Shown here piece after piece: positions 46,237 through 59,893 of a DNA stretch of 64,000 nucleotides (positions are counted from its first letter, which is position 1; each line of letters begins with the position of its first letter). Both the position numbers and the translations under genes were made by a program. The DNA is taken from the NCBI GenBank assembly GCA_947568835.1, contig OX387605.1, positions 8,250,418 to 8,314,417 on the forward strand. The letters are read 5' to 3'. This stretch comes from Protonemura montana. Its lineage: Eukaryota; Arthropoda; Insecta; Plecoptera; Nemouridae. Below the pieces are notes generated by a model. It saw only the letters and a list, made by a program, of their open reading frames with translations. It was not told the origin of the DNA and ran no database searches.

Positions 46237-49200
46237 GTGCAACGACTTGACGCAGAGCTATGTCGATGTCGCGATTGTCTTTCATGTTATTGACATGGAC
46301 GAAATTATTCCGCGTCCGTCATTAAAAACGGCGATGTTTGCAAGCATTCCGGTTTGCAGATCTCCTACCTCCTTCGCGCAGTGCATGTCTAGACCTCATA
46401 TCGTTTTGAGATATACAATCAACCTTGTTAGTGAATCGTACTCATTTGTTAATTTTTGCATCCATCATTTTTGATTTGGCAAGCTGGCCAGAGCCAAAAG
46501 GTGTCCATAGTCAAGTACCAACCGATTTCGAACTATCATAAAATCTACCAAACTGTCTTCAGCATCTCCGAATAAACGTAGCATAGCATTCAACGTTGCA
46601 TCCTCGTCCATTAAAACGTTCTGGCGGCAGAAGAAATTCTTCTGGAGCACATTCCACCCGAGGCGTCGTCGTCGTCTTCTCTCGACCGATTACCGGCGCG
46701 TTCGGCAGCCATGAATGTTTCCTCGAGAACGCACGGATTCGCATGGCCTTGAGAGCATTTAGTTTCAATTCGAATTTCAATCGACGTAGAAAAAAAATCA
46801 AGTTGAAACTTCAACTCAAGGAGCGCGACGGAGTTTGAGGAAAACAAGGTATCGCTAAATTGCTACAGCGAGGTATCCGTGCCTCTCGAATTGGCCCAAT
46901 CTGTGCTGGTCCATTATCCTAGTATAGAGCGTCTTAATCCGCAGCAACGCTCCTAGGCACAGCGTCGTTTTGTGACGTCTCGACGCCAACCTATCGCCTC
47001 TGGACCCTGGGTTGGACGACGGCTCGCAGCGTGTGGCTGGCTTGGTGATGGCATCGATATTTCAGCCCCTCGTAGGTCACGATCCTAGTCATGATTACGA
47101 CATCATGGACTGGCGAGATGGCGGTATGGGATATCGTCATTGCACGAGAACGAATAATAATTTATACTATAAACAACCGCGTGCTAAAAAGTAAAAATAA
47201 AAATCTCGTCGAATGCCTATCGGCGATTTCCATACCTCGTTCTTAATTGTACGCCTGGTTATGCAGGGAGGAGAAAACCCGCGGGCACATCTTAAAGCCA
47301 GCGACGGCTGTTATGTGGCGACCGCCATTAATTATTATCAGACAATTTCTATGAGCTTGGTTACAGCATAATACACAATTCGTCGGAACCGTCTTTCACG
47401 ACACTGCTATTGTTGTAAACCCCTTTTGTCTTAGAAAGATTTTTCCGTTGGTGTGTTCTGAGCACAGTTGATTAGTTTTTGTGGATGCTTCGGTGTGGAG
47501 ATTATCGCTAACCAAGGCCGTCTTGTTACCCATGGTAATCGTCGCTTGATTTCGGCGCAGTTCACGCGCGGGTATCGAATGCTCATCTTCGTTTACTCGA
47601 AGGGACTGCCCACCGAGCTTGACTAATCGATATCTCTCTCGCTCGTGGAAATCGTCGCCCTCCGGGCTTAGTCCGGGATTAGGGAGTCAAGGACTTTTTC
47701 TACAGGATGACCTATGTCACACGCAGATAGCATTCGGACGCTATATAGCATTGTGCGCGCATTGAAATCTCCTTTCATGTCTCAAACTGAGTGTTATTAT
47801 GGTTGGTGTACACCTTCAGCGTGGCGCATTCTACTTTTCGTTCGTCTGCCAGTTTTTCTACACAATTAAATGGATTCAGGAAATAAAAATGTACGTCCTT
47901 AGTATCGATTCGTTTCTGAACTTATCTATCGATTTGTTCGATTCGATTGTCTTTAGATTTCAAAGTCCCATTGCCGCCTTGTGAATAGGGTTCCACGCGT
48001 TTTTCTCGTTTTTTTTTTTGCAGGAGCTGTTGCGAATCTGCCGGACACTTTTCTTACATCTAGTTAGCATCCTTGGCATTTAACAATTTGGCTTGAAAAA
48101 TTGCCTGGCATTTCTTTCAAAAGCCGGAAAGTTTTTAAGTTGACACACGTTGTGAAATATAGCGCACCGTTTCAGGTTTCAACACTTCACTTAACTTCGA
48201 TTTTTGCGATACTGGACGCGACTTTGTTCTCGATCAAAGTGTTGAAGTGCATGTTTGAGATGTTGGAAAGAGAAACTGCACGCGACGATGATGTCCAGAG
48301 TTAGTGTGTCATCTGTCATGTCGAAGTCTGCTCATGTAATGGGGTGACCGCAGGCCAGCGAGGCGAGGAAAGAAAGGACCGATCTCTTGTCACGAACGGA
48401 TGCTATTTTTACTCCCGACAGGCGAACGATAACCCTGCAATTGTTTTCTAATGACACCAAGTGCACTTATGCAGTACCTTGCATGTATCATAATTTGCAT
48501 CGCTCATCAAAGGATAGAGGGAACTTATCAGCCAGATTGCATTTCGTACGGTATTTCTAACTCTACAACATCCACTTTTACTTCTATTCCTACTTTACAC
48601 AGATCGCAAAAAAGCCAATTTCCGATCTATTCAAGTCAATATGACTTCTCATGGCATGGTAATGTATGTAACCATCATAAATGCACTTTAAGATGACTTC
48701 CTATGTAGTTTTATCACAGGTTTCCCGAGAAAGCTGCATCTGGCTTGCGCAAAGCAGAAACGAAGAGCTATTATAGCTTGCGCGAAATCTCGTGTCAATA
48801 ACTATTTTCCCAGCTTCAGTTTGATATCGATGTCCTTCCTCGGTTTACATTTCCACGGAACTTCATTCAAATCACTTTTTTGCTCGAATTTGCGGTCTCC
48901 CGTGCGGTCTGCAGAATGATGTAAGAACAGTGAAAACAAAATACACATGTTAGTAAAAGTGCGTGCGATGCACAAGGATGTGAATCGGAATCAAATCTTT
49001 CTTCATGACACGCAACCGTCAGACAATTGTCATTCAATACCTTTTTAAAGTATTGTTGCAATGAGGGAATGCAGGCGACGCCACTAATCGAGACAATTAA
49101 TTTAGAAGTGTTTTTGTTCAGTTCCGTTTGGTTGAAAAGTCAACCAATTGGACATAATTGTGCAATTAAGCCTGCTGTGTCCGCAGCGAGCTAATTAAAT

Positions 49201-52200
49201 TGTTCTCTGACAAGTTCAAGGCGTTCGGCTTTGTTAAACGACTCAGTCGAAGTCGGAGCAGCAACTTGCCGTGGCCATAGTTGGAGGTGGCCTACCAGGA
49301 AGTATTGGTTCGGCAATTGATTCTGTTCGCTGGCGTCGCGAGCGATACCGGCAGGGTATTAGTCTTGCATCATTAGGAATTCACAACCTCATTGCAGAGG
49401 TTTTTGGAATATTTTGGGCAAGGGGAAAAAATAGGAATCGGTGATGCCTCTTCCACGACCTTGAAGTCGAGTCAGGATGTCCCAGGACTCCCATTATAAC
49501 GCTCTGCACGATATTTAAAACAAACTTGTATTGTTTTTCTTTTTCATATGGCTTTTCATATTCTTTGACTTAGACGGAGCACGTTTTATTGTCAAATTGT
49601 GTAAAATATGGCCCAAAATTGAGTTGCTAATATTGCATCTTTAATTTCAAGAATGTCATTTTTATGTCAACTACTCCACAACCTCCTCCATAAATTGTTG
49701 AAGTACAGCAGTTTCAGCTGGCGCTCTATTTGACCGTTACTGTCAAATTTCTCTCAAACTACATTGTTTTAACTGCAGCCTAATAGACATTTCTGAAATT
49801 TTATCCCACAGAAAACTACACAACCGCCATAAGTCAAAGTTCAACCCGCATTTGGTTTGCGGTGAATTCGATAATGTTGGTTAGTTTCTTCCATTTCCTT
49901 TCGTAGTTTTCAGCCGCGCAGTGAAAGCTGCACTCGTCGGGCTGTTGCTTAAATTTCCGTCTCGAATTGCAGTCTGGCCGGGAGGAAACAGCCGAAACCT
50001 GCCAAACGGTTTACTTGTCAGTTTGTAATGTGTAGAAAGCTCTTTATTTCCCTCGTGTTTCCCTCGTGTGCTTGAGAGAGGATAGCAATATTTTGAACAT
50101 CATTCTTTGGATGCAGCATAATTTCATCGGTGTTTGATCTTGACCTGCTTAGCCTCCAGTTTTCGCATCTTCGCGATTATCATTTTGGTCACCATTCATC
50201 TCTGTTATTCCATTCATGTTAGGCAATATTACAAGAAATGCTTAACATATAAAGTTAAATGTCACCCTTTTCTCCAAAGTAAACGTTCGGTGGCACAATT
50301 TCGAACCTATATTTAGCTTTTAATAACTATGCAATCAAACCAGCTACATTTTGATTTTAATTGCGAATAAAAGTGCGTGGTTAAACGTCGAGATGGCATC
50401 CTAGAAAAGCCCAATTATTGCTCACTTTAATCGAGTGTCTTCGGCAACTGTTTCTCGGCCACCCGTGTTTGACCTCTAAGTAGCCTCTTCGTGTCGTGAG
50501 GACACGGCCAGCTGCGATTTCGACGCGACTCACGCTGGGATCTCGATAGCAAACAAATTGATTGACTCCCGCAAGCCATCCGTGGATCTTCCACTACATT
50601 GAATGACACAGAGAACTCCATCTTTAATGAGTCTTTATCACGGAATTCATGTTGTTTGATCATGTAAAACTTGCTCGTTTACCTGGTTTTGGCGTTTCCA
50701 AACCGTCTTGTAATTCCATCGCGAGTCCCACGTTGTTCGTGTAAAGACGCTAGTCATCTCCATGCTTCTTATTGTGGGAGAAACTAGATTCGGGCATCAT
50801 CTCGACCCAAATCCGCATGCGATTCAATGTCTGTCGCTGCATCCGATTTGATACGTCCATTATGCAGGCAAGCAATGCATTGCACTGTCCTGGCTAAGTA
50901 GCCCGAAGCACATTAAAAAAGTGCTGCGATAATGCACTGTAATGGTTAGCATTTGTTGTAAAGTACAACTGAAGCAGACTCTTTTAATCACAATAGCCAA
51001 TATTAACAATATTTTTCACACTGATTCCAACCAAAACCAATCAATTCCCGTCTCAGGAAGGAAATTTGCGCTCGTTGAAATGCAAAGTCGTCCAAATTTT
51101 AAAATTAAATGCAAAAATAGGTAATAACTCACTAGAAAAACCTAAAGCGCATTTACTTTTTGAATGGGCGCTTAAAATGTGTACTGGTCGTCAAGTTTGC
51201 AAGTTTAAAACGCCTTGCGTCGAGAGCTCAGGACACTCTCACTTTCGAGTCCTGGCTGCCCGTAGGCCGGACATCTGCACGGAGTGTTCGATCGGTAGCA
51301 GCGAGGACCGGTTCCCGGGTCGCTCAAGTGATCGGCAAAAACAAAGACACGTATATGCCAGCCTTTGCGACGTTCCAGTTCAAATCCTAACATTTCGTTC
51401 AAGGTTTTTCCTTTCGGTCGACTTTGAATTTCAAATCGCCGTCCCGAATTGAAATGGAAAGGAGATTTCGGTATTTGTAAGAAAAAAGAAGCAGTCGTTT
51501 CGGTTGAAATGGAGCTGAACTCGGGGAAAGGAATACAATTCATTTGCAGCTCCGCTTTTTTTCACTATTGATTATTTCGTGAATTTTAGAGAAGTGCTTG
51601 GGGGAGGAGTTGGTGCGTTTGCCGCAGAACTCCATTCTAAACTGCAACAGTTATCAAAAAACATATCTCCAATATTGATTTGAATGCTAGTAACTTCGAG
51701 CAGTTAACTGTATCTGGAGTGAAAACTCAACTGATGGTGGTGAATGAAATTGAAAACAAAAATTGTGCCCGATTCGAAAAGTTAAGAATCCACTTGAATT
51801 TCAATGAGTGTGCAAAACCCATTTTGAACAATAGTTATTTTGAATAGCTTGTGCTAAGGTTGGACAAAGGATAATGCGTCTCGAAAACAAAGCAAGAAAT
51901 ATCATCCCAGAAAAAAGCAGAGTAATAAGGACATAAATATATGTTTTCTAAAAAATAAAAACGTTGATCTTGGTAAGACTAGACTTTTCGAAGTGTAAAG
52001 CGCGCCTGATTGAAGACTACCCGCGAAGCATGCAAGCAGTAAAGGTAGCCAGCATGTAAGGCGTTCAGCTGTCTTGAAGAAGTGTACACCGCGGTTGCCT
52101 AGCCTGTCAGGCGCACTATTTAACCAGTCAGGTGGTCGCTGCAGCCACCGACATTGCGACGCACTTTTCTTCTTGCCACCTTGACGGCGTCAACAGAGGC

Positions 52201-54641
52201 CAATCAAATAGAAGTACTTCCTTTTAGCTTGCACGAAAAAAAGAAAATTGCTCGTCATTCTCGTAGAACATAGATTTTTGACATAAGTATCACCGGTTTC
52301 AGTTTATGTCACTTTGATCGCTGGATAAATGGCATATTATTATCAAATTAAAGCAGTGAAAAGGAAAAATTGACTGCGAAAAGATCCAGTCCGGATGGTG
52401 ACGCAGCTCCCCTTCCCCCTATCCCAGGCTTTCGTTGGCAGAAAGGCGTCATTATACAACGTTCAATTAGCGCTTTGTTGCACACGAATTAATTTGGACA
52501 ATACTGACGTCAACCATCTATTTTGAGCCGTGGCTAAGTTTTTAATGGTTTCTGTTATCTCGAACGGAACAAGGGTAGCTATCAGCGGATGCGTGGACAC
52601 TACAGCGTGAGACCCACACTCGCGATGTGACTCTTTGCTGCACCGTGCATACTGTTTTGCAAAGCGCTTTCTTAGGTACGAAGGAAACTTCAGTTCCTGT
52701 ATGATATCTCGAAACTGGAACTAAATCGTTCGTTTCCTCCCAAGTACGATTAGGACGTGGACGATTTGGGACCTCTGGTTCAAGCCCTGTCATTCTTTTT
52801 GGTTGAGATAACCATCGAGCATCCTTCGGGAACGGAATATGAAAACAGCTCACTTGATTTATAAAAATGCTAATATTTAACTTATTCTTTTATTATTAAG
52901 GTGGAAAGCTGCGATGTGGAAATATCTATACTTGCTGACAGCGTTTATAAACTGCATATTGATTGATTAGTGTAGGTTTGTTTGAATTAAAACTACCGCC
53001 AGGTATTTCATGACCAGCTCTTTTTATGTTTCAATTTTTGTCGTATGACTTGAATACTTTCGCTTGTTAATTTATGCGCTCTGTCTCTGTTAATTTATAG
53101 TTACCTCGAATAACTGGATCATTCTGAAGAGTCTAGTAATAATTACCGTTGTAATTGTCCGTGCTCAATTGCGTGGGCACAATTCATAGGTGTAATAAAC
53201 ACTCACCTATCGCTTAGGGTCGGGGCCTTCAAGTTTCCCCGACTATAAACTAGTTGAAAACCATTTTACCAACAGCTGCATGGCCGGTTACTTATGTCAT
53301 AATATCTCAGTGCCCCCCCTGCATTACATATTCAGACAACTTGTTGAAGACTGCAGTCGCTTTTAGTGGACTCTTGCCAAAAGAAGATGACACATTTCTC
53401 GGGGCGCACGACTATCTTTTCCTTTTGTGAGCGTTGGTTGAAACTTTGAATGTGTCAACACGACTTGCTTTCACTCCTCATCAATAATTTTTGTGCACTG
53501 TGCAGAGTAGAACTTGGCTAATTGAGAGAGGAATTGTTCGGCACTTAAATCTGTTTTGATAGTTAGTAAACAAGCGATCGGATTACGAGCAAGGTTCCTT
53601 GAACAGTAAACATCGAATGTTACCATTTACTTTGAACATGGTCGCATCTCCGTTGAGTAGATCATGATTCATGACCAAGATCAAAAGACTGGCTGCCTCC
53701 AGCTACCACGGTGAAGCAATCTTCAGACATTCTCTTATGACGTGCAATTAACACTGCTAAACGGTGTCGCCGAACGCGTTGCCGAGGGACCGCGCTTTGT
53801 GACAGGCAGTCATCATGTCAAACGAATCGACCTCGTGGTAGCGATAGGTCAATGTCGTAATTGTGACGGAGGCGGCGGTCTATCGGACCTGTCGACTCTA
53901 GCCCACCGTGATCACGTATCACTGAGCTCGATGAGGAGTTCTTAATTGGACGCCCCTCGTTTGGTCTGTGTCACGGGATAGAGAACATGGCGACTTATAC
54001 ATGCGACTGCTGGGACAGGCAGTGATTGCGTCGAAGGATGTCAAAATGTTATCTCTTAGATCTTAATGACCCGCGTAATTAAACCGGGAGGTTTCGCAAC
54101 GGATTCCAAATTGATTGCATGTGGGCCGAAATTTCTAATTACGCTATCGCGCTAAGAATCTCGGTGGAACCTGCTCTAATTTCTGCGACAGGAACCTAAA
54201 ATTTCTCTCTCGCAGATATGCTTCAAATTTGGCTATAGATTTTGAGATCGTTGTGCTTCATCGTTTAAAAAAAGGAATGCGTTGTTGACAAGAACATACC
54301 CGATGGAATTCCGCTGCGAATTAAAACCTAGAAAACAATACAATGGTGCGTGCGCCCCTCCTTTTGTTTCCAAGATTTCCTCCCAAACACTGCACCTATG
54401 CCTTAAAATCACAACCATCAAAGATCACCGCTCTCAAATACCAGCTGACGCCGACCTCATCTCAGTGATGTCACAGTTCCCTGTAAACGGAGATCCAATT
54501 AGCAGTTACGCCGCGTCCGAGCCTCTGGCGCGCACCTCCCGGCAATTGTCAGTGCGACGAACGGGGTCATAGGTCTGTCACCTCCCTGTCGATCGTCCCG
54601 TCGCGGCTCATTCGACGGCGACCGTGCGACGGGCTTCGACC
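46237..54641. other. Long stretch without a supported gene
   Basis: Strong acceptor-like sites occur at 48023 (poly-T then GCAG) and 49972 (TCTCGAATTGCAG), each followed by short open frames without a defined partner. A minus-strand donor ATAG|GTGAGT is at 53206-53211. No exon could be supported from these alone. Sequence is otherwise AT-rich with ordinary composition. Confidence 0.35.
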
Positions 54642-54788
54642 ATGCTGGACGTCTTCGGAGACCGCGAGGTGCGCAGGAAACGCAACGGGTTGATCTGTGT
54701 GCCTGAGTTCTTGTTCAGTGTGGTCGACGTCGATTGTGCCAGGGTGTCTGTGCTTTCCGAGGATTCGGCGTCCAACAGCAACTTTGAG
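54642..54788 (+). CDS. Candidate first exon; strand ambiguous
   Basis: An ATG in good context (TTCGACCATGC) opens 49 codons ending GAG|GTGTGT in phase 0. The product begins MLDVFGDREVRRKRNGLICV and ends DSASNSNFE. First positions are rich in G and third positions in G/C, as in real exons here. However, the minus strand is also open across the same DNA: after an acceptor ATTCCAATCTTCAG it would form a terminal exon (54888 down to a stop at 54608-54610) with a Ser/Thr-rich end (RFLRTSRSPKTSSMVEARR...). Only one can be right. I slightly prefer the plus strand on codon composition. Confidence 0.3.
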
Positions 54789-56899
54789 GTGTGTATTTGT
54801 TGAGGACGGTGGTTGGGTCGGAGTGCAAGGATGGGGTGATTGGAAGTCAGAGGTCGCTCGAAGGCTTGGACACGAGGAGCTTGCAAAACTGAAGATTGGA
54901 ATTGAGCGACGTGACTTTTAATTTTCTACCCGCGTTTACACCACACCAAGATGACAATCTTAATGGCAAACAGTGGTTCATGTTATTTGTTCCGGACTAA
55001 TTCATGCACTTTTACGAGTCTAGTTATAAACCAACTCATCTTGCAATCAAACCGTCGGTGATTTGTAGGAATTTCGAGTCACAAATCTCAGTGAGTCATG
55101 AGTCATGAGTGATCCACTGATCACTAATTCCAACATTACCTTCAATCGCGGTAGGATTTTACTGTCGTGACATGAACTGGTCACTGAAAAATAGGTTCAG
55201 TGCCACCCTGTTGTAGAGCTGCTCATTCTACTAAAGGTAAACGCTTGTTGGTACCTGGACATGAGATGTAATTGATACCAGGTTGTGCTGCAATTAGAAC
55301 GGCCTCTTCGAATAAATAGCATCGCCGGCTCACGCACTGTTTGTTGACGCAGTGTTTGCTTACGCATTCGAGAGCCCGTTTCCAGCCACTATATGGTAAA
55401 TTTGTGATAATTTTTATTTTAGTAATATAATATCTAGGTCATGTAACCGTTAACAGTAGGCCGTCGGTCCTGTCAAATATTGACGTCGCGACTTAACTTC
55501 ATTTCGACCAGATTCATGTACTAGTCATCATAATGGCCATGCACGTGACATTCTGTCAACGCATGTACACTCATTTGACCTTTTGGCTAATTTTTGTATT
55601 TGTAGAACGGAGTCGTGGGCGGTAAATAGCTCTCAGATAAGCGAAAGTATTGGGCGCATCTCTTCTGGAAGAAAGCCTCATCGAAATAACTCAAAGCGTA
55701 TACACGCTTTGAAAATAATGATCTAAATTTCGCGTGCACTCGAGGTTTTGCAGTGGATGCCGGCTAATATTAGCACACGGACACGCAGCGAGTGCGAATT
55801 CTGAGAGGAACATAATTACCAAGGCACCGAAATAGCCGTGCACACCGCGTGGTGATTGATAACCGATTCCCATAGCGCATAGCCTTTTTTCGATGTGCCA
55901 TGACGTGGAATAGTCTATTATGATGACGTGATACCACGCTGACCGACTCGGTTATTATTACCCAGACAAACTCGACTCGATTAATGTGCTTATTCATCGA
56001 AATGTCCTTTTATTGCCGCCATATGCATAAAGACACAAGCAGGCCAGCGTCCGGGGGATTGAAGCGATCTTTCGAGAACGTCCAAACATTTCCAACACCG
56101 GATCTGTAAAACCGCGACCCGGCCAGTCGCACCTCTTTGCCTTGTGTTGGTGGCATCGAGTCGAATTACGTCATTTATGATTCCAGTTTCTTATGACGTT
56201 CTTCGAACGCTACACCTTTACCTTCAAGAAGCATGAGTCTCTTTGCCAGGGACGTTGTTCGAGTTATTTTCCCTAGTTCCTAGACAAATTTCCACGCGTG
56301 CATTCGTTGACAGCTTGTGAAATTGCGCCGACAAGTGCGAGAATGGTAAACACCACGTTTTGATTACGGAAACCCGAGTGTACCGCCTTATGAGGCAGCT
56401 TGCTAACTCCTTATAACCCCCCCCCCCTATTCTCTCGTGCATCGGTCTCGCCTGATATCATGCCGCTGTCGATCTATGCATGTCACCGCCTTATCGCAGC
56501 TACTAGAGCCCCGCATGGCGCCCGGCAGGAAAGGAAAGAACATTGTCGCAGGTCTAAAAGTTTCCGATGCCCGCTTTGGCAAAGCTATACGGGTCTTGGT
56601 TTTCCTCATAATTCTTTGAATGCATAGGCTGGAAGTGACAATCCTTGTCAATACCCAAACGTTACCTTCACACTCATTGTGGTGTTGCTGATTGTTGATT
56701 CTTGCTATTGTAGCCACTTCAACTAGTGCCAGCGGATTCATGCGGCTTCTGCCATGTCGCTTTATTAATGATCCTCGTATATAAAATCTGCCGGTTTGAT
56801 TCTGTTTCAATAATTGTCTTTACTTGAAACAAAAAGCCTGTCAAACATTCCTCGACCTACCCAAAGCAAGCCGCCGAAGACGACGGCAATGCGATAAGC
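54789..56899. other. Non-coding spacer
   Basis: Contains a small GAGTCAT tandem (55093-55110) and an 11-C run (56417-56427). No exon supported. Confidence 0.45.
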
Positions 56900-57229
56900 A
56901 GCTCGCGTGACGTCACGATTCATTGAGAAGGTTGCGCGCGCGTCGTCGACGACGTCGTCGATGTTTGCTGCGCGGCTAGTAGCGCATCCAGCTGAGAGCG
57001 ACGCAGGTTTTTGTCGAGCACTGAGAGCGGCTCAGTGTTACGGAGCAGCTGTGTGGTATGGGTGCAGCAGCCGTGCCGTGGTCCGGGGGGCAGTGAATGT
57101 CACCACGTGTGTGTTTCTAGCCAGCCGGGGCCCGACTAATTTGTGCAGCTTCTGTTTCGTGAATTGTTCTTGGAGTGTGATGACAGTGTTGAGTGCTCTT
57201 TTCTGGATTAAAATCTCGTTAGGATGAAC
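56900..57229 (+). promoter_or_regulatory. CpG-rich promoter and 5' UTR exon
   Basis: CpG-dense block with the perfect palindrome CGTCGTCGACGACG (56941-56954). It ends at a strong donor ATGAAC|GTAAGT (exon end 57229). The exon is probably the untranslated first exon of the gene whose coding exon starts at 57440. The ATG at 57224 gives only two codons before the splice, so it would act as a short upstream start. Confidence 0.4.
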
Positions 57230-57439
57230 GTAAGTGGGCGAATGTGAATGGTCATTGTTTCGACGTTCTCGATGTTAATTATTTTACATGCCAATTACCG
57301 TTTATTTTGTAGTGAACGTTACGTCATCAATGCACGTTAGTACAGTTAACCGTAGTACTTTACGTTTTACTTTGACATTTTAGTTATTTCCTTTCATACA
57401 AGTCGTTTATTTTGGCTGTAACCCACGCAAGTTGTTGCG

Positions 57440-57655
57440 ATGGACTCGTGTTTCCCGCCCCTGGCGGCGTTGAGCCTGAGAGACAACCGCAACAAAATTC
57501 CTCAGCACCCCAAAAACCGTCTCAGCCACGGAGCGCCGCCGTCCACGACTTCGACGACCACCACTGGCAGAGACGACGTTAAAAACTACGGCAAAATCGA
57601 GATCCTGCAAGACCTCGATCTTTACTACATACGCCAGATAGCGCACAACCTGAAG
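57440..57655 (+). CDS. Small protein gene, coding exon 1
   Basis: An ATG in strong context (TTGCGATGG) opens 72 codons with G/C-rich third positions and closes at AAG|GTATTG, phase 0. The product begins MDSCFPPLAALSLRDNRNKI, has a low-complexity Ser/Thr stretch around residues 34-42 (PSTTSTTTT), then a likely amphipathic helix (YGKIEILQDLDLYYIRQIAH). It joins in phase with the exon at 59364 to give a 97-residue protein. No signal peptide or membrane segment is present, so it is probably cytosolic or nuclear. The family is not recognised; the helix has the look of a short protein-interaction motif. The +3 to +6 donor bases are only moderate. Confidence 0.58.
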
Positions 57656-59363
57656 GTATTGCGTTGTCTCATTTTGACAGCTCGCAAGTGACATGAGACT
57701 CGCTTTGTGCACTAACAGAGATCTGCAGGCAGATCGGCGTACACTTGCAGTGTGCACTAACGCTTCAGCTTTGCACTTTTGCTTTTGCCCTCTTCCCCTA
57801 GCGCTTGGTTTCAACGTTACATTAATCAAATCAATGGTCCTAAAAGAAATACTGCTGCTGTTTCGCAGTCTCGGACACCCAACGGGTAAATTATTCTTGA
57901 CATTTAATTAAGTTTCTGGCAAGATCGTCCACGAATCGCCCCTGTACGTTTTATAGCACGGCATGGCGTCGGGACACCAATTCAACTCCATTACACTCTG
58001 CTCTTACCTCGGTTAAGCCAATCTAGAACGATTCCCCTCCAACAATTTCATTGTTATCAGCCCACCCCACGCACGACTATTATTGTATATCCCCGATAAT
58101 CATGACGAGACCTTGAATCATGCGTGAACGCACGCTGCACGCACTGCATCCACGTCGCCGTGCACGCATCGCACACGCACCGTCGACGAAATAATCAATG
58201 CGACTCTACGCGTAGGGGTTGGCCTCCCTCGGGGGCCGTATGTCTCGGTGCTCGGAGTTACCTCCTGCAGTATGCCAGCACGTCCTCCATCGACCACGGC
58301 TGCCAGGGGGTAGGCAGCTTACTTCCTCCAGCTCGGCAGTTTGTTTTTCATCCCCTTGCCAGCCTGGGCGGCCTCGACATCCGAGCTGACGCTTCCTGCT
58401 GTTATCCGAAAGTGTGCGTCGCCAATGGGCCGGGAGACTCTGGGACAAAGACAAATTTAACAGCGAGATCTCTTTATGTCGGCGAGACAATGCCGCCGCG
58501 GCGTCTTCATTTGTCGGCGACGTATCGTAACTCATTGCTCCACACTCCTTTCATGTGCATTCTGCGAGCTTCGTGGCTGCCATTGACAGACAAGACATGT
58601 ACCGATTGCAGAAAACTCCATTGAGTGGCGTGAATGTCCTTTTAGACAATTTGCAACGCTCCGCCATCTTCGCATCAATCTCAATAAATTTCAATAAACG
58701 GATTCATAACAGCTCCATATAAACTCGAGTGTTCCGTCCATCGGAACTGGTTTGCTGATCGTTCCGGCATAATAACCATGCACGAACATTTCAATGGGTC
58801 TATGCAGCTTGATGGCCGGTGTGTTTTGATAGCCCGCAGAGAGCTCTTGTCGTGATAGGGTAATTGGGTGGGGCGGCTCGCTCTTTCTTCGTCCACGTCT
58901 TGCACAACGAAGATGTCCCTCCTTCCTGCACATCACCTGACAGCCTAGTGAATGGGCATGGCGTTCATTGTTCAGACTTGATGCCTAATAACGATATGCA
59001 GATGGAGCACCGGGCCTCTAGCATTCTCTTCAAACGATAAAGGGGAATCAATTGAAGAAATCCAACGTTTGGATGAGCTACGAATGAAACTTGAACCGTA
59101 TTTGATTAACAGGGGCCATTAATTTGTTCAACCTTGCTGGTGGTACCGAACTCGGTTGTCGCATAACCGGCATGCTCGTTTTCCTCGGTTCACATTGGGT
59201 TCGAAAATGCCATAAACCTTGCTCTTTTCACTATTTGATATCTGTGCTAAAAATAGCAACGCAGGCAGTCGCACACATACCTATCGTACCTCTGCAGTAA
59301 AAAAGTATTAATGGCCTCTTCCACGATTTATGTGATTGATGTTGCCGATTGTAACTGTGACAG
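57656..59363 (+). other. Intron of the small protein gene
   Basis: 1.7 kb between two phase-0 exons. It includes a GC-rich patch at 58124-58624 that is open on both strands, with a possible antisense exon at 58323-58535. Confidence 0.45.
58323..58535 (-). CDS. Possible antisense first exon
   Basis: On the minus strand an ATG at 58535 in good context (GGAGCAATGAG) opens 71 codons that end in phase 0 at GAA|GTAAGC. The product begins MSYDTSPTNEDAAAALSRRH and ends DEKQTAELEE, hydrophilic and charged, without a recognised domain. It lies inside the intron of the plus-strand small gene. The plus strand is also open here for 166 codons, so the patch may simply be stop-poor because of its GC content. 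Confidence 0.25.
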
Positions 59364-59441
59364 CTTGCGTTTGGCACGGGCGCAGAGTCGGTCGCTCGCC
59401 CGCCCCGATTCGACGTCGAGAAAGAATTCTTGGATGAGTGA
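59364..59441 (+). CDS. Small protein gene, coding exon 2 (terminal)
   Basis: After the acceptor TTGTAACTGTGACAG the phase-0 frame reads 25 codons, LAFGTGAESVARPPRFDVEK then EFLDE, to TGA (59439-59441). Codons are G/C-ending and the composition is ordinary protein. The phase agrees with the exon ending at 57655, completing a 97-residue product with an acidic C-terminus. The polypyrimidine tract is weak. The minus strand also carries open frames through this patch, which lowers certainty somewhat. Confidence 0.5.
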   Translation, partial: LAFGTGAESVARPPRFDVEKEFLDE

Positions 59442-59893
59442 CAAGGTTTGCCACTCGCGGTTCTTCCTTCGGAATCGGTGCCGCCTTTGACGCGGCCAAC
59501 CTGTGCGTGGCAGGTCGCCTGCCGAATCGCAGACTGTGATTTCAATCCGCTGTGTGTTTGCACAGTGTACCCAAGGGGCGTATGGTAGTCTTCGGGAATG
59601 GCTTGTCAATAGCGTGCTTTCCCCGTTACGACGACGAACTGAAAGTGTTCGCCGTCGACGTGGTCGTTCCTGATTTCCCGAACGAGAACGTATTGAGCGG
59701 CGAGACAAGAGACTGCGGTAACTGTGCCGCTCAAAGTGTCGACATCTGCTCACGTGAAACCAATTAGGGGAAGAGCTCACGCTCGCGGTCCCACGTGGCT
59801 GTGACAGCTCCTTTCCTGCCCCATGCAGCTGCTCGCGGGCCCAAGTTATTGCCTTCTAAAAATCACCTCCGAAACCCAGCAGAGGCCCAACCC
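59442..59893 (+). other. Putative 3' UTR
   Basis: GC-rich at first, then mixed. No supported exon; runs to an AATAAA. Confidence 0.35.

Noticed and set aside
49973-50035. Exon-like frame after a good acceptor (SGREETAETCQ...)
   Set aside because: All three frames are open after the acceptor and none could be linked to an upstream exon with confidence.
52770-52800. B-box-like GGTTCAAGCC
   Set aside because: No A box at the right distance and no tRNA fold, so neither a tRNA gene nor a SINE could be supported.
58124-58624. 166-codon plus-strand open frame, the longest in the window
   Set aside because: Composition is irregular and cysteine-heavy, it sits in the intron of a better supported gene, and GC-rich DNA is stop-poor. 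The antisense frame reads better but is also uncertain.
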